From XYA12-FULL-58-9 sp001798605 (GTDB lineage Bacteria > Myxococcota > XYA12-FULL-58-9): DNA of 14,495 nt. Below the pieces are notes generated by a model. That model had not been told where the DNA came from, searched no databases, and saw only the letters and a program-made list of their open reading frames with translations. The stretch's first letter is position 1, and every line of letters starts with the position of its first letter. Location of the stretch: assembly GCA_036736205.1 (NCBI GenBank), contig DAINMX010000169.1:1-14495 (forward strand). The letters run 5' to 3'. The position numbers were made by a program, and so were the translations under genes. Shown here piece after piece: positions 1 to 7,484 of this stretch.

Positions 1-1359
1 CTAAGTGACGGCACTTCAGTATTGGGTGTCGTGCGTGATGTCAGTGCCTTTGGCGTTTTCGTCCAATTTGCTCAAATCCCTCCAGAGTTGACGGTCGGTT
101 CCAGGATCGACATGCAAATCGCCCTGCCTCAACCTGGCCGAGTGGTGCAAACAACCGCAAAGGTCTGCTGGTGCGGCCTCAATCCCAAATACAACCACTG
201 GGGAATCGGCGTTGAGCTGCAATCCCGATGTCAATCCATCGCAGACTATTTTGGTTGTGATGGGGCCATCGACAAGAGGGACGCGCCCACTGCCCAGCAG
301 TGGGACATGGTTACGCCGGCCGTGCGCGATTGTTGCCCTCCCACTGCCATCCAGTCGTCGGCGATGCTCATTTCTCTCGACAGCTCGACCGAGGGGCTCA
401 CCTACCCGCTGCGCAACAACGCCGTCATCGGCCGTGGCTCACTGGCAACGATCCGCATTGACGATTCAACCATGTCCCGCGCCCATGCCAGCATCGAGGT
501 GGGTGAGGACGGCACCCACGTACTCACGGATCTCGACAGTCGAAACGGCACACGGGTCAATGGCAAGACGACATCCGGTTGCACCCTCAAGGATGGCGAT
601 ACCGTTGCCTTCGGCGATGTGGTCTTTCGATTCATTCACCAACCCGAGCTCGACAAGCGACTGCAGGAATCCCAGCGGATGGAAACCATAGGACGCCTCG
701 CCTTCGCCGCGGTCCATGATGTTCGCAATCTCCTCACGGTTGTGACCATGGTCGCCGATGTTGCCGCCAATCAACAACTCGATGCCCAAACGAAAAAGAG
801 CCTCAAGCTGATTTCGGACGCCACAATCTCAGCCGACAACATCATGAATCAGTTGATGGGGCTGGCGCGAACCTCGAGCGCGGAACACATACGCATCGGC
901 GTTACAGAAATGGTCGACAAAGTGGCGCAGTTGTGTCGGCATGCCTTCCCGAAAAACATCGAGATCAATGCCGACTTGCCGGACAACCTCGCGGCGATGG
1001 GAAACCACAGCCAGCTCGAGCAGGTGCTCCTCAACCTCTGCATGAATGCTCGCGACGCCATCGGCAATGCGAAGGGCGAGTTGCGTGTGAAGGGAAAATT
1101 GCATCGAGGCAACGATCAGGCGAGCTCTGCAGGCGGCCACTTGGTCCTGGAAGTCAGTGACACGGGATGCGGCATGGACAAAGAAACCCAGGAGCGGGCC
1201 TTTGAGCCATATTTCACCACCAAAGAAGCGGGGCACGGAACCGGCATCGGCCTTGCCGTTGCCCAGAAACTCATTAACCGCATGCAAGGAGACATTTCCT
1301 TGAAGTCCAGCCCCGGCAAGGGAACCACGGTCACCATCACATTGCCCGCAGCATCCTGA
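1..1359 (+). CDS. PilZ-FHA-histidine kinase, 5' partial
   Basis: This is a probable cytoplasmic sensor histidine kinase whose 5' end lies outside the window. The frame is open from base 1, so the TTG at 22 is not taken as the start. Counting residues from that TTG, the order is as follows. The end of a PilZ domain (about 4-78) shows the DxSxxG motif (DVSAFG); the RxxxR part would lie upstream. An FHA domain (about 124-206) has GR at 137-138, S152, H155 and NGTRVNG at 175-181. A HisKA-like segment has its candidate phospho-acceptor at H232 (HDVRNLL). An HATPase domain (about 325-442) has an N-box (NLCMNARDA), G1 (DTGCGM), an F-box (FEPYFTTK) and G2 (GTGIGLAV). PilZ domains commonly bind cyclic-di-GMP and FHA domains bind phosphothreonine. 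No membrane segment and no receiver domain are visible, so a separate response regulator is expected. The H-box departs from the common HDFNNLL. Confidence 0.93.
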   Translation, partial: LSDGTSVLGVVRDVSAFGVFVQFAQIPPELTVGSRIDMQIALPQPGRVVQTTAKVCWCGLNPKYNHWGIGVELQSRCQSIADYFGCDGAIDKRDAPTAQQWDMVTPAVRDCCPPTAIQSSAMLISLDSSTEGLTYPLRNNAVIGRGSLATIRIDDSTMSRAHASIEVGEDGTHVLTDLDSRNGTRVNGKTTSGCTLKDGDTVAFGDVVFRFIHQPELDKRLQESQRMETIGRLAFAAVHDVRNLLTVVTMVADVAANQQLDAQTKKSLKLISDATISADNIMNQLMGLARTSSAEHIRIGVTEMVDKVAQLCRHAFPKNIEINADLPDNLAAMGNHSQLEQVLLNLCMNARDAIGNAKGELRVKGKLHRGNDQASSAGGHLVLEVSDTGCGMDKETQERAFEPYFTTKEAGHGTGIGLAVAQKLINRMQGDISLKSSPGKGTTVTITLPAAS

Positions 1360-1387
1360 ACATCACGGAGTCTTCTCTCGCGACCAT

Positions 1388-2725
1388 GTGCGCCAGATGC
1401 CGTCGACAGCAAAGGTGGACCGACCTGAGGTTTTGGCTATTCTAACGACCATGGTTGAGTTGTTGGTATGGGTGATCGCGGCTGAAGGTTTTTTAACTCC
1501 AACAGCCCACGAGCTCGGCATCGAGCCCAACACTGTTATTGCGGGTGAGCTCGAAACGGTGGTGTTGCGCGCAATTGGCATAAGCGAAGCACGCTTCGAA
1601 GTTGAGGCGGGCACCGTCGGGCCCCTCACCCACCATGAAAACGGTATCACTGCCGTCTGGCATCTACCCACACAGCTTCCGCCCCGACGCCTTGCCTGTG
1701 CCGCGATTGACGAGACGACGGGCTCAGTTGTTTTCGCCGTCCTGGCGGTCAAACGACGTGCCCGTTTCGACATAGCCTCGCGTGCGGGTGCACAGGTGGA
1801 GCTAACACTGGACGGAACAGTCGTCGCCGCTGGCAGAACCGCCAACGATGGGCAAATGGTGATGAATGTCGTGGTACCACCGGGAAGAAGCAGAGCCACG
1901 GTCGCGCATCGATTGGCTGGAAAACTGTTGCAGACCGAGGAAATTCACCTTGGCACGGAGAACTCCCTGCGTTTGTGGGGTGTGTCGACAAATCGCGGCT
2001 CGAGGTGGTTCGCCTACCGCGATGATGGCTCACCCATTGATGGCGCCACTTTCACCGCGACGAATTCTACCAACCCCGTCCGGGCCCGTTCTTTGGCGTC
2101 AAATGTCTGGCATGTGCAGAGCCCCAAGGACCAAGAGGACACCATCGTCGAGGGTCGGATCGCCAAAGGAGCCGACCTCACCAGCTTCCATTTGGTCATG
2201 AGTCGACGCCCGACACCCGATGCGGGCCTTGGCGGTCAATGGACGGTCGCAGCCAAACCGGGGCTCATCACCGACTTCGATGGGTGGATTTCGCCAACAC
2301 TGGCAGTAACGAGCATGCTTCACCCACCCTCCCTTGCTGACTTCGTGTTTGTCTTCGATGTCTCGACCAGTGTGGTCCAGATAGATGGCAAGCTCAGTGA
2401 GGAACACTGGCTGCTACCTGTCACCGTGGGCGCTGCCAGGATTTTCGAGCCAGCTTCGCCATGGCGAATCGAAGCGGGTCTCGGGACGGGAGCCATGCTG
2501 AGCTTCGTCGACGCCACCCGAACCAAGTCCAATGGCAAGAACAAAGACCTTTCATCAACCGCTGGCGACTGGATCATGAGTGCATGGGGCCTCCTCTCTT
2601 ACCCAATGGGGCCCGGAGAGCTAATTGGAGAAGCTCGTTTTTGTCTCACCATCACCGAGCCCGAATCATGGAAGAAACGAATCTTTTCATTGAGCCCCTT
2701 GTTGGGCTACCGCGTCACTCTATAA
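1388..2725 (+). CDS. Secreted protein with Ig-like segment and putative C-terminal beta-barrel
   Basis: I do not recognise the family. With the GTG at 1388 the product is 445 residues. The start is uncertain: ATG at 1397 and ATG at 1451 are in frame, and none has a well-placed Shine-Dalgarno (a GGAG at 1367 is about 17 nt from the GTG). Residues 13-34 are hydrophobic and end in IAAEG, compatible with a signal peptide. Residues of about 115-180 resemble a beta-sandwich of the Ig or carboxypeptidase-regulatory type. The last 200 or so residues alternate aromatic/hydrophobic and polar positions with turn-like Gly/Pro stretches, and the protein ends GYRVTL, which suggests an outer-membrane beta-barrel. 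It begins 28 bp after the kinase gene, so the two may be co-transcribed. Its closeness to the PilZ/FHA kinase could reflect a shared envelope role, but that is inference. Confidence 0.75.
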   Translation: MRQMPSTAKVDRPEVLAILTTMVELLVWVIAAEGFLTPTAHELGIEPNTVIAGELETVVLRAIGISEARFEVEAGTVGPLTHHENGITAVWHLPTQLPPRRLACAAIDETTGSVVFAVLAVKRRARFDIASRAGAQVELTLDGTVVAAGRTANDGQMVMNVVVPPGRSRATVAHRLAGKLLQTEEIHLGTENSLRLWGVSTNRGSRWFAYRDDGSPIDGATFTATNSTNPVRARSLASNVWHVQSPKDQEDTIVEGRIAKGADLTSFHLVMSRRPTPDAGLGGQWTVAAKPGLITDFDGWISPTLAVTSMLHPPSLADFVFVFDVSTSVVQIDGKLSEEHWLLPVTVGAARIFEPASPWRIEAGLGTGAMLSFVDATRTKSNGKNKDLSSTAGDWIMSAWGLLSYPMGPGELIGEARFCLTITEPESWKKRIFSLSPLLGYRVTL

Positions 2726-2760
2726 ATATGTATGTGATTGGTCGTTACCGATTGGTTAGA
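2719..2760 (+). promoter_or_regulatory. AT-rich spacer with GATTGGT direct repeat
   Basis: The intergenic stretch before the DUF4382 lipoprotein gene is clearly richer in A/T than its surroundings, with TATAAATATG at 2721-2730. It also holds two copies of GATTGGT, at 2736-2742 and 2750-2756, starting 14 bp apart. This is a plausible place for a promoter and operator of the downstream lipoprotein and sigma-factor genes. I could not fit a convincing -35/-10 pair, so this is only a candidate. Confidence 0.2.
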
Positions 2761-2792
2761 TGCAACAAGCCATGGATGGACCTACCTCAGCC

Positions 2793-2799
2793 AGGAGAG
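2793..2799 (+). promoter_or_regulatory. Ribosome binding site fixing the start at 2804
   Basis: AGGAGAG lies 4 nt before ATG 2804. It favours that start over the upstream in-frame alternative at 2738, because translation from 2804 gives a canonical lipoprotein signal peptide. Confidence 0.75.
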
Positions 2800-2803
2800 A
2801 TCG

Positions 2804-3412
2804 ATGACCACAGGGATTAAGCTCACCATCATTCCAGCTACCTTCATCATTACAGCGTTGTTTGGCTGTGGCGACCCCGAGATGACCCTTTCCTTGATGG
2901 ACGCACCGCCCCCCGGGGTAACCAGCGTTCGCCTCCACATCGCCTCCATGGATGTGCACGTGGTGGACAAAGACAAGGCCGCGAAGAATTCCGACCCCAG
3001 TGACTCTTCCATCGATGACGACGACAAGTGGCACTCACTGGATGTCGACAGCCAGATCGACCTGGTGGCACACCAGGGCGAGGACGCCGCCGCGGTTCTC
3101 GGTCAGCTCTCGATTCCCGAAGGCAAGGTGACACAAATCCGCTTGCACCTCGATGCCAGCCAAGAAAACGCAGCCACCAAAGATAACGTGGATTGCAATC
3201 TCGATCTGAGCAAGGTTCCCGACAAGGGTGTGAAGATCAATCACCCCTTCAAGGCCTTTGCAACCGAATCGGGAAGTAGCCACGAGGTGGTAGTAGACTT
3301 CGAGCTCGACAAATCCCTCAAGGCATCTGGAGACTGCTTCATTGTCGAGCCCGTGATCAAGCTGCACAAGGCGAAGACCGACGGCGAAGAGATCGACATC
3401 AGCGTCGATTGA
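2804..3412 (+). CDS. DUF4382 domain lipoprotein
   Basis: The product is a 202-residue exported lipoprotein. The N-terminus is basic then hydrophobic, with a lipobox LFGC at residues 19-22, so Cys22 is the predicted lipidation site. The body matches the DUF4382 pattern as I know it: an N-terminal beta-strand block (SVRLHIASMDVHV) and a later LGQLSIPEGKVTQIRLHLD-type segment, in a beta-sandwich of unknown function. An acidic, low-complexity insert (about residues 46-74, with SIDDDDKW) separates the first strands and is probably a surface loop. It lies 48 bp upstream of the ECF sigma factor gene and may be in the same operon or a target of it. DUF4382 proteins are generally predicted envelope lipoproteins; no enzymatic residues are evident. 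Family assignment is by pattern and was not searched. Confidence 0.85.
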   Translation: MTTGIKLTIIPATFIITALFGCGDPEMTLSLMDAPPPGVTSVRLHIASMDVHVVDKDKAAKNSDPSDSSIDDDDKWHSLDVDSQIDLVAHQGEDAAAVLGQLSIPEGKVTQIRLHLDASQENAATKDNVDCNLDLSKVPDKGVKINHPFKAFATESGSSHEVVVDFELDKSLKASGDCFIVEPVIKLHKAKTDGEEIDISVD

Positions 3413-3460
3413 GGTTACCGCGCCCTTGCCAAACACAAGCTCAAGTAGCGAGACGACTCG

Positions 3461-4033
3461 GTGAAACCCGTCGGCTCGTCAGAAACCCAGGCGTGGATTC
3501 GTGACCGCCCAGGCGAAGGTGAAGATGATGGCGATGCATTCTCACAGCGATGTCGAGAAAATCAGGCACGCCTCTATAGCTGGGTGCGGCGCATGATTCA
3601 TCGGGAGGCCGAGGCGATCGAGGTCACCCAAGATGTTCTTATCCAGGCCTTTCGCGCCAGTCACAAATACGACCCACACCGACCGTTTCGCCCCTGGCTT
3701 TACAAGATCGCTCTGAACACTTGCCGCAACCACCTCCGCAAAGCCGCACAACGGGAATGTCCCGCGGATGTCAGCCACGATGTCGGTATGTGGTCCACAT
3801 CTCCGATGACGCCAGAGCAAACAACCGGGGCCACCGAGACCGCGCACATGCTCGATCGCCACCTGGCTGTGCTCACCCCAAACGACAGCGCCCTGTTGCT
3901 CTTGCGCTATTGTGAGGAACTCTCTTACGCCGAGCTCAAGCAGGTTTTTGGACTGCCACAGACCGTGCTGAAAATGCGGGTCCACCGGGCGCTCAAACGT
4001 CTGCGCGACCTCGTCGACGGGGAAGGGCAATGA
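3461..4033 (+). CDS. ECF-type RNA polymerase sigma factor
   Basis: This 190-residue protein has the two-domain layout of an extracytoplasmic-function sigma-70 factor. Region 2 spans about residues 27-97, with the typical core-binding and -10-reading helices (EVTQDVLIQAFRA, then FRPWLYKIALNTCRNHLRK). Region 4 spans about 127-183, with the helix-turn-helix LSYAELKQVFGLPQTVLKM followed by RVHRALKRLR. A 30-residue linker joins them and no region 1.1 or 3 is present, as usual for ECF factors. The start is GTG 3461: an in-frame TAG at 3446 limits extension and no ATG occurs before region 2. The stop overlaps the next start (ATGA at 4030-4033), coupling it to its likely anti-sigma factor. It should direct core RNA polymerase to envelope-stress or surface-protein promoters when released. 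The region 4 recognition helix (QTVLKMRVHRA) differs from the common GTVKSRLHRA form. Confidence 0.95.
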   Translation: MKPVGSSETQAWIRDRPGEGEDDGDAFSQRCRENQARLYSWVRRMIHREAEAIEVTQDVLIQAFRASHKYDPHRPFRPWLYKIALNTCRNHLRKAAQRECPADVSHDVGMWSTSPMTPEQTTGATETAHMLDRHLAVLTPNDSALLLLRYCEELSYAELKQVFGLPQTVLKMRVHRALKRLRDLVDGEGQ

Positions 4034-5139
4034 GCCCCAAACTCGACGACATCATCCTTCGTTTTGTCGATGGGGTGGCCTCCGCAACGGAGCGTGAACA
4101 ATTGCAGCAGGCAACCCGTCAAGATTCGGAGCTGCAGAGACGACTTGAGCGTACCCGTTCCATTGTCGCTGGCTTGGGCGATCTGGAAGTCATCGACCCA
4201 CCGAGAGATCTCGTTGCCACGGCCCGTGCCGCTGCCGGCGCAACTCCAAGCCGACTCCGCCTGGGGTTGTTGCTCACCTTTGCCACTGCGAGCGCTGCTC
4301 TCGCCATCATCGTATTCAGTCTCGTGCGCGCCCCAAGTGATCTGCCGACATCCACGCCTGTGGCACGCATGGTTGCGTCTGCGGTGACCGGCGACGTCAC
4401 CCACGTTCAACAGGACGGTGAACGACAGGCCGCGGTGGGGGACATCGTCACCAACGGCCAACAATTAACGACCGGTACCGGCGCGATGCTCACCCTGACG
4501 TTGGCGCGTCACCAATTCACAATCGACGAGAAGAGCAGCGTAGAGATCATCGACACGAGCTTGGGAACACCTTCTCTCATGTTGCAGCACGGGGTCGCTC
4601 GCGTCGCAGCTCACGCCGGCACGGTTGAATCCCGATTGAGGGGCCTGTTGCACCGGGTGGTGGTGACAAACGGAGAGGCGGGACTCCTGCATGACCAGTC
4701 GCGCACCGTGGTCACTTGCATCGCCGGTACCGTGTCGATAACCGGTCCGCAGGTATCCGAAATCCTCATCGCAGGCCAGGAGATCGACCTGCGCAACGGA
4801 GGATCTCCAGTCGCCAGCAAATCTGAGCTGCAACTCGAGATCACCTCGACCCGCGCTCACGGAGATACTATCGACGTCGTTGGCCACACCAACCCCAACA
4901 GTCAAGTGTGGGTCAACGACGAGTTATTGGCTGTGGATGAAGACGGACGATTCTCAAGCAACGTCCCTGTGTCGCAAGCAGGGTCGATAGAGATACGGGC
5001 ACGGGACGCCTCCATGCGGCGTCAGCAAACCCATGTCACCTGGGACCCTCCCGGGCAGAAACAGACCGAGAGGCCCCTTCCCCATAATGAGCAGCCCATT
5101 GAAACCAAGTGGCGTTGGCAAGATTCGGACGACCGATGA
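4030..5139 (+). CDS. Anti-sigma factor with FecR domain and Ig-like C-terminus
   Basis: This is a 369-residue single-pass inner-membrane protein and the likely partner of the upstream sigma factor, whose stop codon it overlaps. Residues 1-60 form a helical cytoplasmic anti-sigma-like region (FVDGVASATEREQLQQ pattern) with no His/Cys zinc motif, so it is not of the zf-HC2 type. Residues 77-99 are the membrane span, preceded by basic residues. Residues of about 116-255 are a periplasmic FecR domain (GDVTHVQQDG, VGDIVTNGQQL, the EKSSVEI strand, then HRVVVTNGEAGLL). Residues of about 267-336 form a small beta-sandwich (GHTNPNSQVWVND... DEDGRFSSNV), like the Big/glucodextranase-type modules of FecR proteins. 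The tail is polar. In the known FecR mechanism the periplasmic part receives a signal and releases or activates the sigma factor. The stop overlaps the next ATG (5136-5139), and the gene ends 5 bp before the assembly gap. Confidence 0.9.
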   Translation: MSPKLDDIILRFVDGVASATEREQLQQATRQDSELQRRLERTRSIVAGLGDLEVIDPPRDLVATARAAAGATPSRLRLGLLLTFATASAALAIIVFSLVRAPSDLPTSTPVARMVASAVTGDVTHVQQDGERQAAVGDIVTNGQQLTTGTGAMLTLTLARHQFTIDEKSSVEIIDTSLGTPSLMLQHGVARVAAHAGTVESRLRGLLHRVVVTNGEAGLLHDQSRTVVTCIAGTVSITGPQVSEILIAGQEIDLRNGGSPVASKSELQLEITSTRAHGDTIDVVGHTNPNSQVWVNDELLAVDEDGRFSSNVPVSQAGSIEIRARDASMRRQQTHVTWDPPGQKQTERPLPHNEQPIETKWRWQDSDDR

Positions 5140-7484
5140 CGCCANNNNNNNNNNNNNNNNNNNNNNNNNNNNNNNNNNNNNNNNNNNNNNNNNNNNNNNN
5201 NNNNNNNNNNNNNNNNNNNNNNNNNNNNNNNNNNNNNNNNNNNNTCGCGGTGGTGCCAGAGAACACCCCGGCTGGAACCTATGACGTCGTCGTAACCAAT
5301 CCCAATGGCAAATCTGGGTCACTCAACGGTGCCCTGGAGATCACCGAGACCTGTCGCGAGCTCGAGCTGTGCAGCAGTGTCGACCCGGCATTTGGTTGGG
5401 TCAATGGCCGTACCCGTATCGACATCTGCGCCAACAACGCAGCGGGTACAGGCCTCTTGCCAGTGCCGCAGGTGATCTTGGTCATTGACGAAGATACTCA
5501 AGTCCCCCTCATTCGCGAGGCCATGCTCAGTGCCAGCACCAGCGCCGGCGGGTTTGCTGACGCCTCCTTGATGAGCGCCGTCGTCCCCTCGAGCCTCGAA
5601 GAGCGTGGCGCCGGCCTCGTGGTGGGCGGCCCCTATGACCTGATCGTCATCAACCCGGATGGTTCCCAAGGTGTCATCACCGCAGCGTTCAAAGTGGTCG
5701 CCGATCCGCCACCGGTCATCACCGCGGTGTCACCGGAGCAGGCGGAGAAGGGTGCGACGGTCACGATCACCCTAAGCGGTGCCAACTTCAAAGATCCCGA
5801 CAGCACCGCAGATCCACGCCTGGCAAGAATCCTACTGCTCACAACCGACCTCGAGGCAGGCGCCGTCTGCACTGCCCCCGCCTGTTATGAATGCGCTGAC
5901 GCAACGTTTGTGAGCTCAACGTCAATCACTTGCAACCCACCGCTCGCAGCCATGAGTAGCGGGGTTTACCTGGTCCGCTTCGAGCACCTAGAGGACGGCG
6001 CCTACGCCGACTTCGCGTCCTTTTCGGTGACCAACCCGTCGGCAAACCTCAGCACCGCCACGGTACTCATGCCCGCGCTCAACACTGCCAGGTTCGCCCA
6101 TGCTTCCGTGTACGCCCGCGACGATCTCGGCAATCGGTTTCTCTATGTCGCCGGTGGCCAGTCGGACACCGACATAGCCACCGCCCTCGACTCGATAGAG
6201 ATCGCCGGTCTCTCACGTTTTGGCGACGCCAGCGCATGGACTGTCGCAGCGGTCGCCTTGCCCGGACCGCGCAGTGGACTTTCGATGGTCCGCCACGGCG
6301 AATATCTGTTTGTCGTCGGCGGCGCCGACGTGAGCGGAACTCCCCAGGACGGCGTCTATCGCGCCCGCATCCTCGGCGACGACTCTGTCCCCGTCATCCA
6401 CGCCCCCGCCCTGGAAACCGGTGGCACACTCGGCGCCGGCACCTACACCTATCGGGTGGCGGCAATCATGGGCAGCGGCACCGACAATGAGGGCGGCGAA
6501 GGATTGCCATCAGACGCTGAGTCCATCAATCTCGTGGAAGCAGGTTCCGTCGGCATCAGCTGGCAAGCCGTCACCGGCGCTCTGTCCTATCGCGTCTATC
6601 GCACACCTAACGCCAATGATCTCGCGGGCACGGAAGTGCTGATTCGGGCCGGCATCAATAGCACCTCCTACATCGACGATGGCACCGCCAATCCGGGAAC
6701 GGACATACCAAGAAGGGCCGGCTCGGTAGGTGAATGGATACAGGTAGGCACTTTGAGCACCGATCGTACCGACGCTGCGGCAACGATTGCCCGCGACGCC
6801 GCCGGTGATGCCTTCCTCTATGTTCTCGGTGGCGTCACCTCTGCCACGTCCCCAGACCCCACAGACTCCTATGAGTTTGCACCGCTCGGTGCCGACGGCT
6901 CCGTTGGCACGTTCACCGTGGGTGACGCGACCATGATGGGCAGTCAAAGCTCCAGCGGTACTCTCGTAGCTGCGCCCCGTGCACAGCACATTGGCGTCAC
7001 GCTCAACGCGAACAACGCCTCGCGAATCACCGAGCTTGGTGAGGAGTACGTGGTCATTGCACAAGGAATGACGTCAACCAGCGTGTGGGCGGACGCCGCG
7101 CTTGCCAAGGTCGACGTGGGTGGCCAACTGCTCCCCTGGAGTCACGGCGACTACTCATCCAGCGCTGATCGCCATGGCGCTATGGGATTTTTTGCCAACA
7201 ACTTCTTGTTCTCCTTTGGTGGTCGCAAGGGCTCTGGGGGTGCCCCTGGGGGGGGAGTGCAGTCAGACGGTCTCACGCTGGTTGTTTGCCCCGATGCCAA
7301 TGCGTCCTGTGCCACCACGGATCCCCCGGTTCTCGAAATTTCTGGCGGCAACGCCGGCGTGAGCATGCAGGCCGAGCGATACCGAGGCAGTGCGCTGTAC
7401 GTCGGCGGCTACTTCTTCTTCATCGGCGGCACCAACAACACAACGGTTCACGGCAGCGTCGAGCGCGGAGGGTATGCCAAATGA
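5136..7484 (+). CDS. TIG (IPT) and kelch-repeat surface protein, interrupted by gap
   Basis: Only 745 residues after the gap (from 5247) can be read. The ATG at 5136 overlaps the anti-sigma stop and is the probable start, but the gap hides the N-terminus. The first 30 or so residues are the end of a TIG/IPT domain (PAGTYDVVVTNPNGKSG). A second, expanded TIG follows at about 5350-5700 (VDPAFGWVNGRTRI ... GGPYDLIVINPDGSQG). A third lies at about 5710-6030 (PPPVITAVSPEQAEKGATVTI). From about 6060 to the end come kelch-like blades (LNTARFAHASVY/FLYVAGGQ, RSGLSMV/YLFVVGGA, FLYVLGGV, NFLFSFGGR, YFFFIGGT), indicating a beta-propeller. A fibronectin-III-like pair (GTYTYRVAAI; VGISWQAVTGALSYRVYR) is inserted at about 6412-6700. 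TIG and kelch modules usually mediate binding, so a cell-surface adhesion or recognition role is inferred. The stop overlaps the next start (7481-7484). Confidence 0.85.
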   Translation: MTPXXXXXXXXXXXXXXXXXXXXXXXXXXXXXXXXXXAVVPENTPAGTYDVVVTNPNGKSGSLNGALEITETCRELELCSSVDPAFGWVNGRTRIDICANNAAGTGLLPVPQVILVIDEDTQVPLIREAMLSASTSAGGFADASLMSAVVPSSLEERGAGLVVGGPYDLIVINPDGSQGVITAAFKVVADPPPVITAVSPEQAEKGATVTITLSGANFKDPDSTADPRLARILLLTTDLEAGAVCTAPACYECADATFVSSTSITCNPPLAAMSSGVYLVRFEHLEDGAYADFASFSVTNPSANLSTATVLMPALNTARFAHASVYARDDLGNRFLYVAGGQSDTDIATALDSIEIAGLSRFGDASAWTVAAVALPGPRSGLSMVRHGEYLFVVGGADVSGTPQDGVYRARILGDDSVPVIHAPALETGGTLGAGTYTYRVAAIMGSGTDNEGGEGLPSDAESINLVEAGSVGISWQAVTGALSYRVYRTPNANDLAGTEVLIRAGINSTSYIDDGTANPGTDIPRRAGSVGEWIQVGTLSTDRTDAAATIARDAAGDAFLYVLGGVTSATSPDPTDSYEFAPLGADGSVGTFTVGDATMMGSQSSSGTLVAAPRAQHIGVTLNANNASRITELGEEYVVIAQGMTSTSVWADAALAKVDVGGQLLPWSHGDYSSSADRHGAMGFFANNFLFSFGGRKGSGGAPGGGVQSDGLTLVVCPDANASCATTDPPVLEISGGNAGVSMQAERYRGSALYVGGYFFFIGGTNNTTVHGSVERGGYAK
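5145..5244. other. Assembly gap of 100 N
   Basis: Exactly 100 undetermined bases, the conventional filler for a scaffold join of unknown size. The true length may differ, so reading-frame continuity across it is not evidence that the ATG at 5136 and the reading frame after 5244 belong to the same gene. The missing part should encode at least the signal sequence and the start of the first TIG domain of the downstream gene. Confidence 0.98.
7248..7255 (+). repeat. Poly-G tract of eight in a coding region
   Basis: Eight consecutive G residues, closely following a run of five G at 7236-7240, encode part of a Gly-rich loop (GSGGAPGGGVQ) near the end of the kelch protein. Homopolymers of this length are prone to slippage and to sequencing error. 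The present length keeps the frame intact to the stop at 7484. Confidence 0.6.

Noticed and set aside
2738..2803. An N-terminal extension of the DUF4382 protein from an upstream start.
   Set aside because: The extension is polar and would bury the lipoprotein signal peptide. AGGAGAG at 2793-2799 clearly serves ATG 2804.
3413..3460. An ECF-type autoregulated promoter directly before the sigma factor gene.
   Set aside because: I could not find an AAC-type -35 with a suitable -10 in this 48-bp spacer. The promoter may lie further upstream.
7286..7480. An N-terminal extension of the barrel protein overlapping the kelch gene.
   Set aside because: The extension is Arg/His/Cys-rich, out of character with an exported protein, and starting at 7481 gives a clean signal peptide with a Shine-Dalgarno 8 nt upstream.
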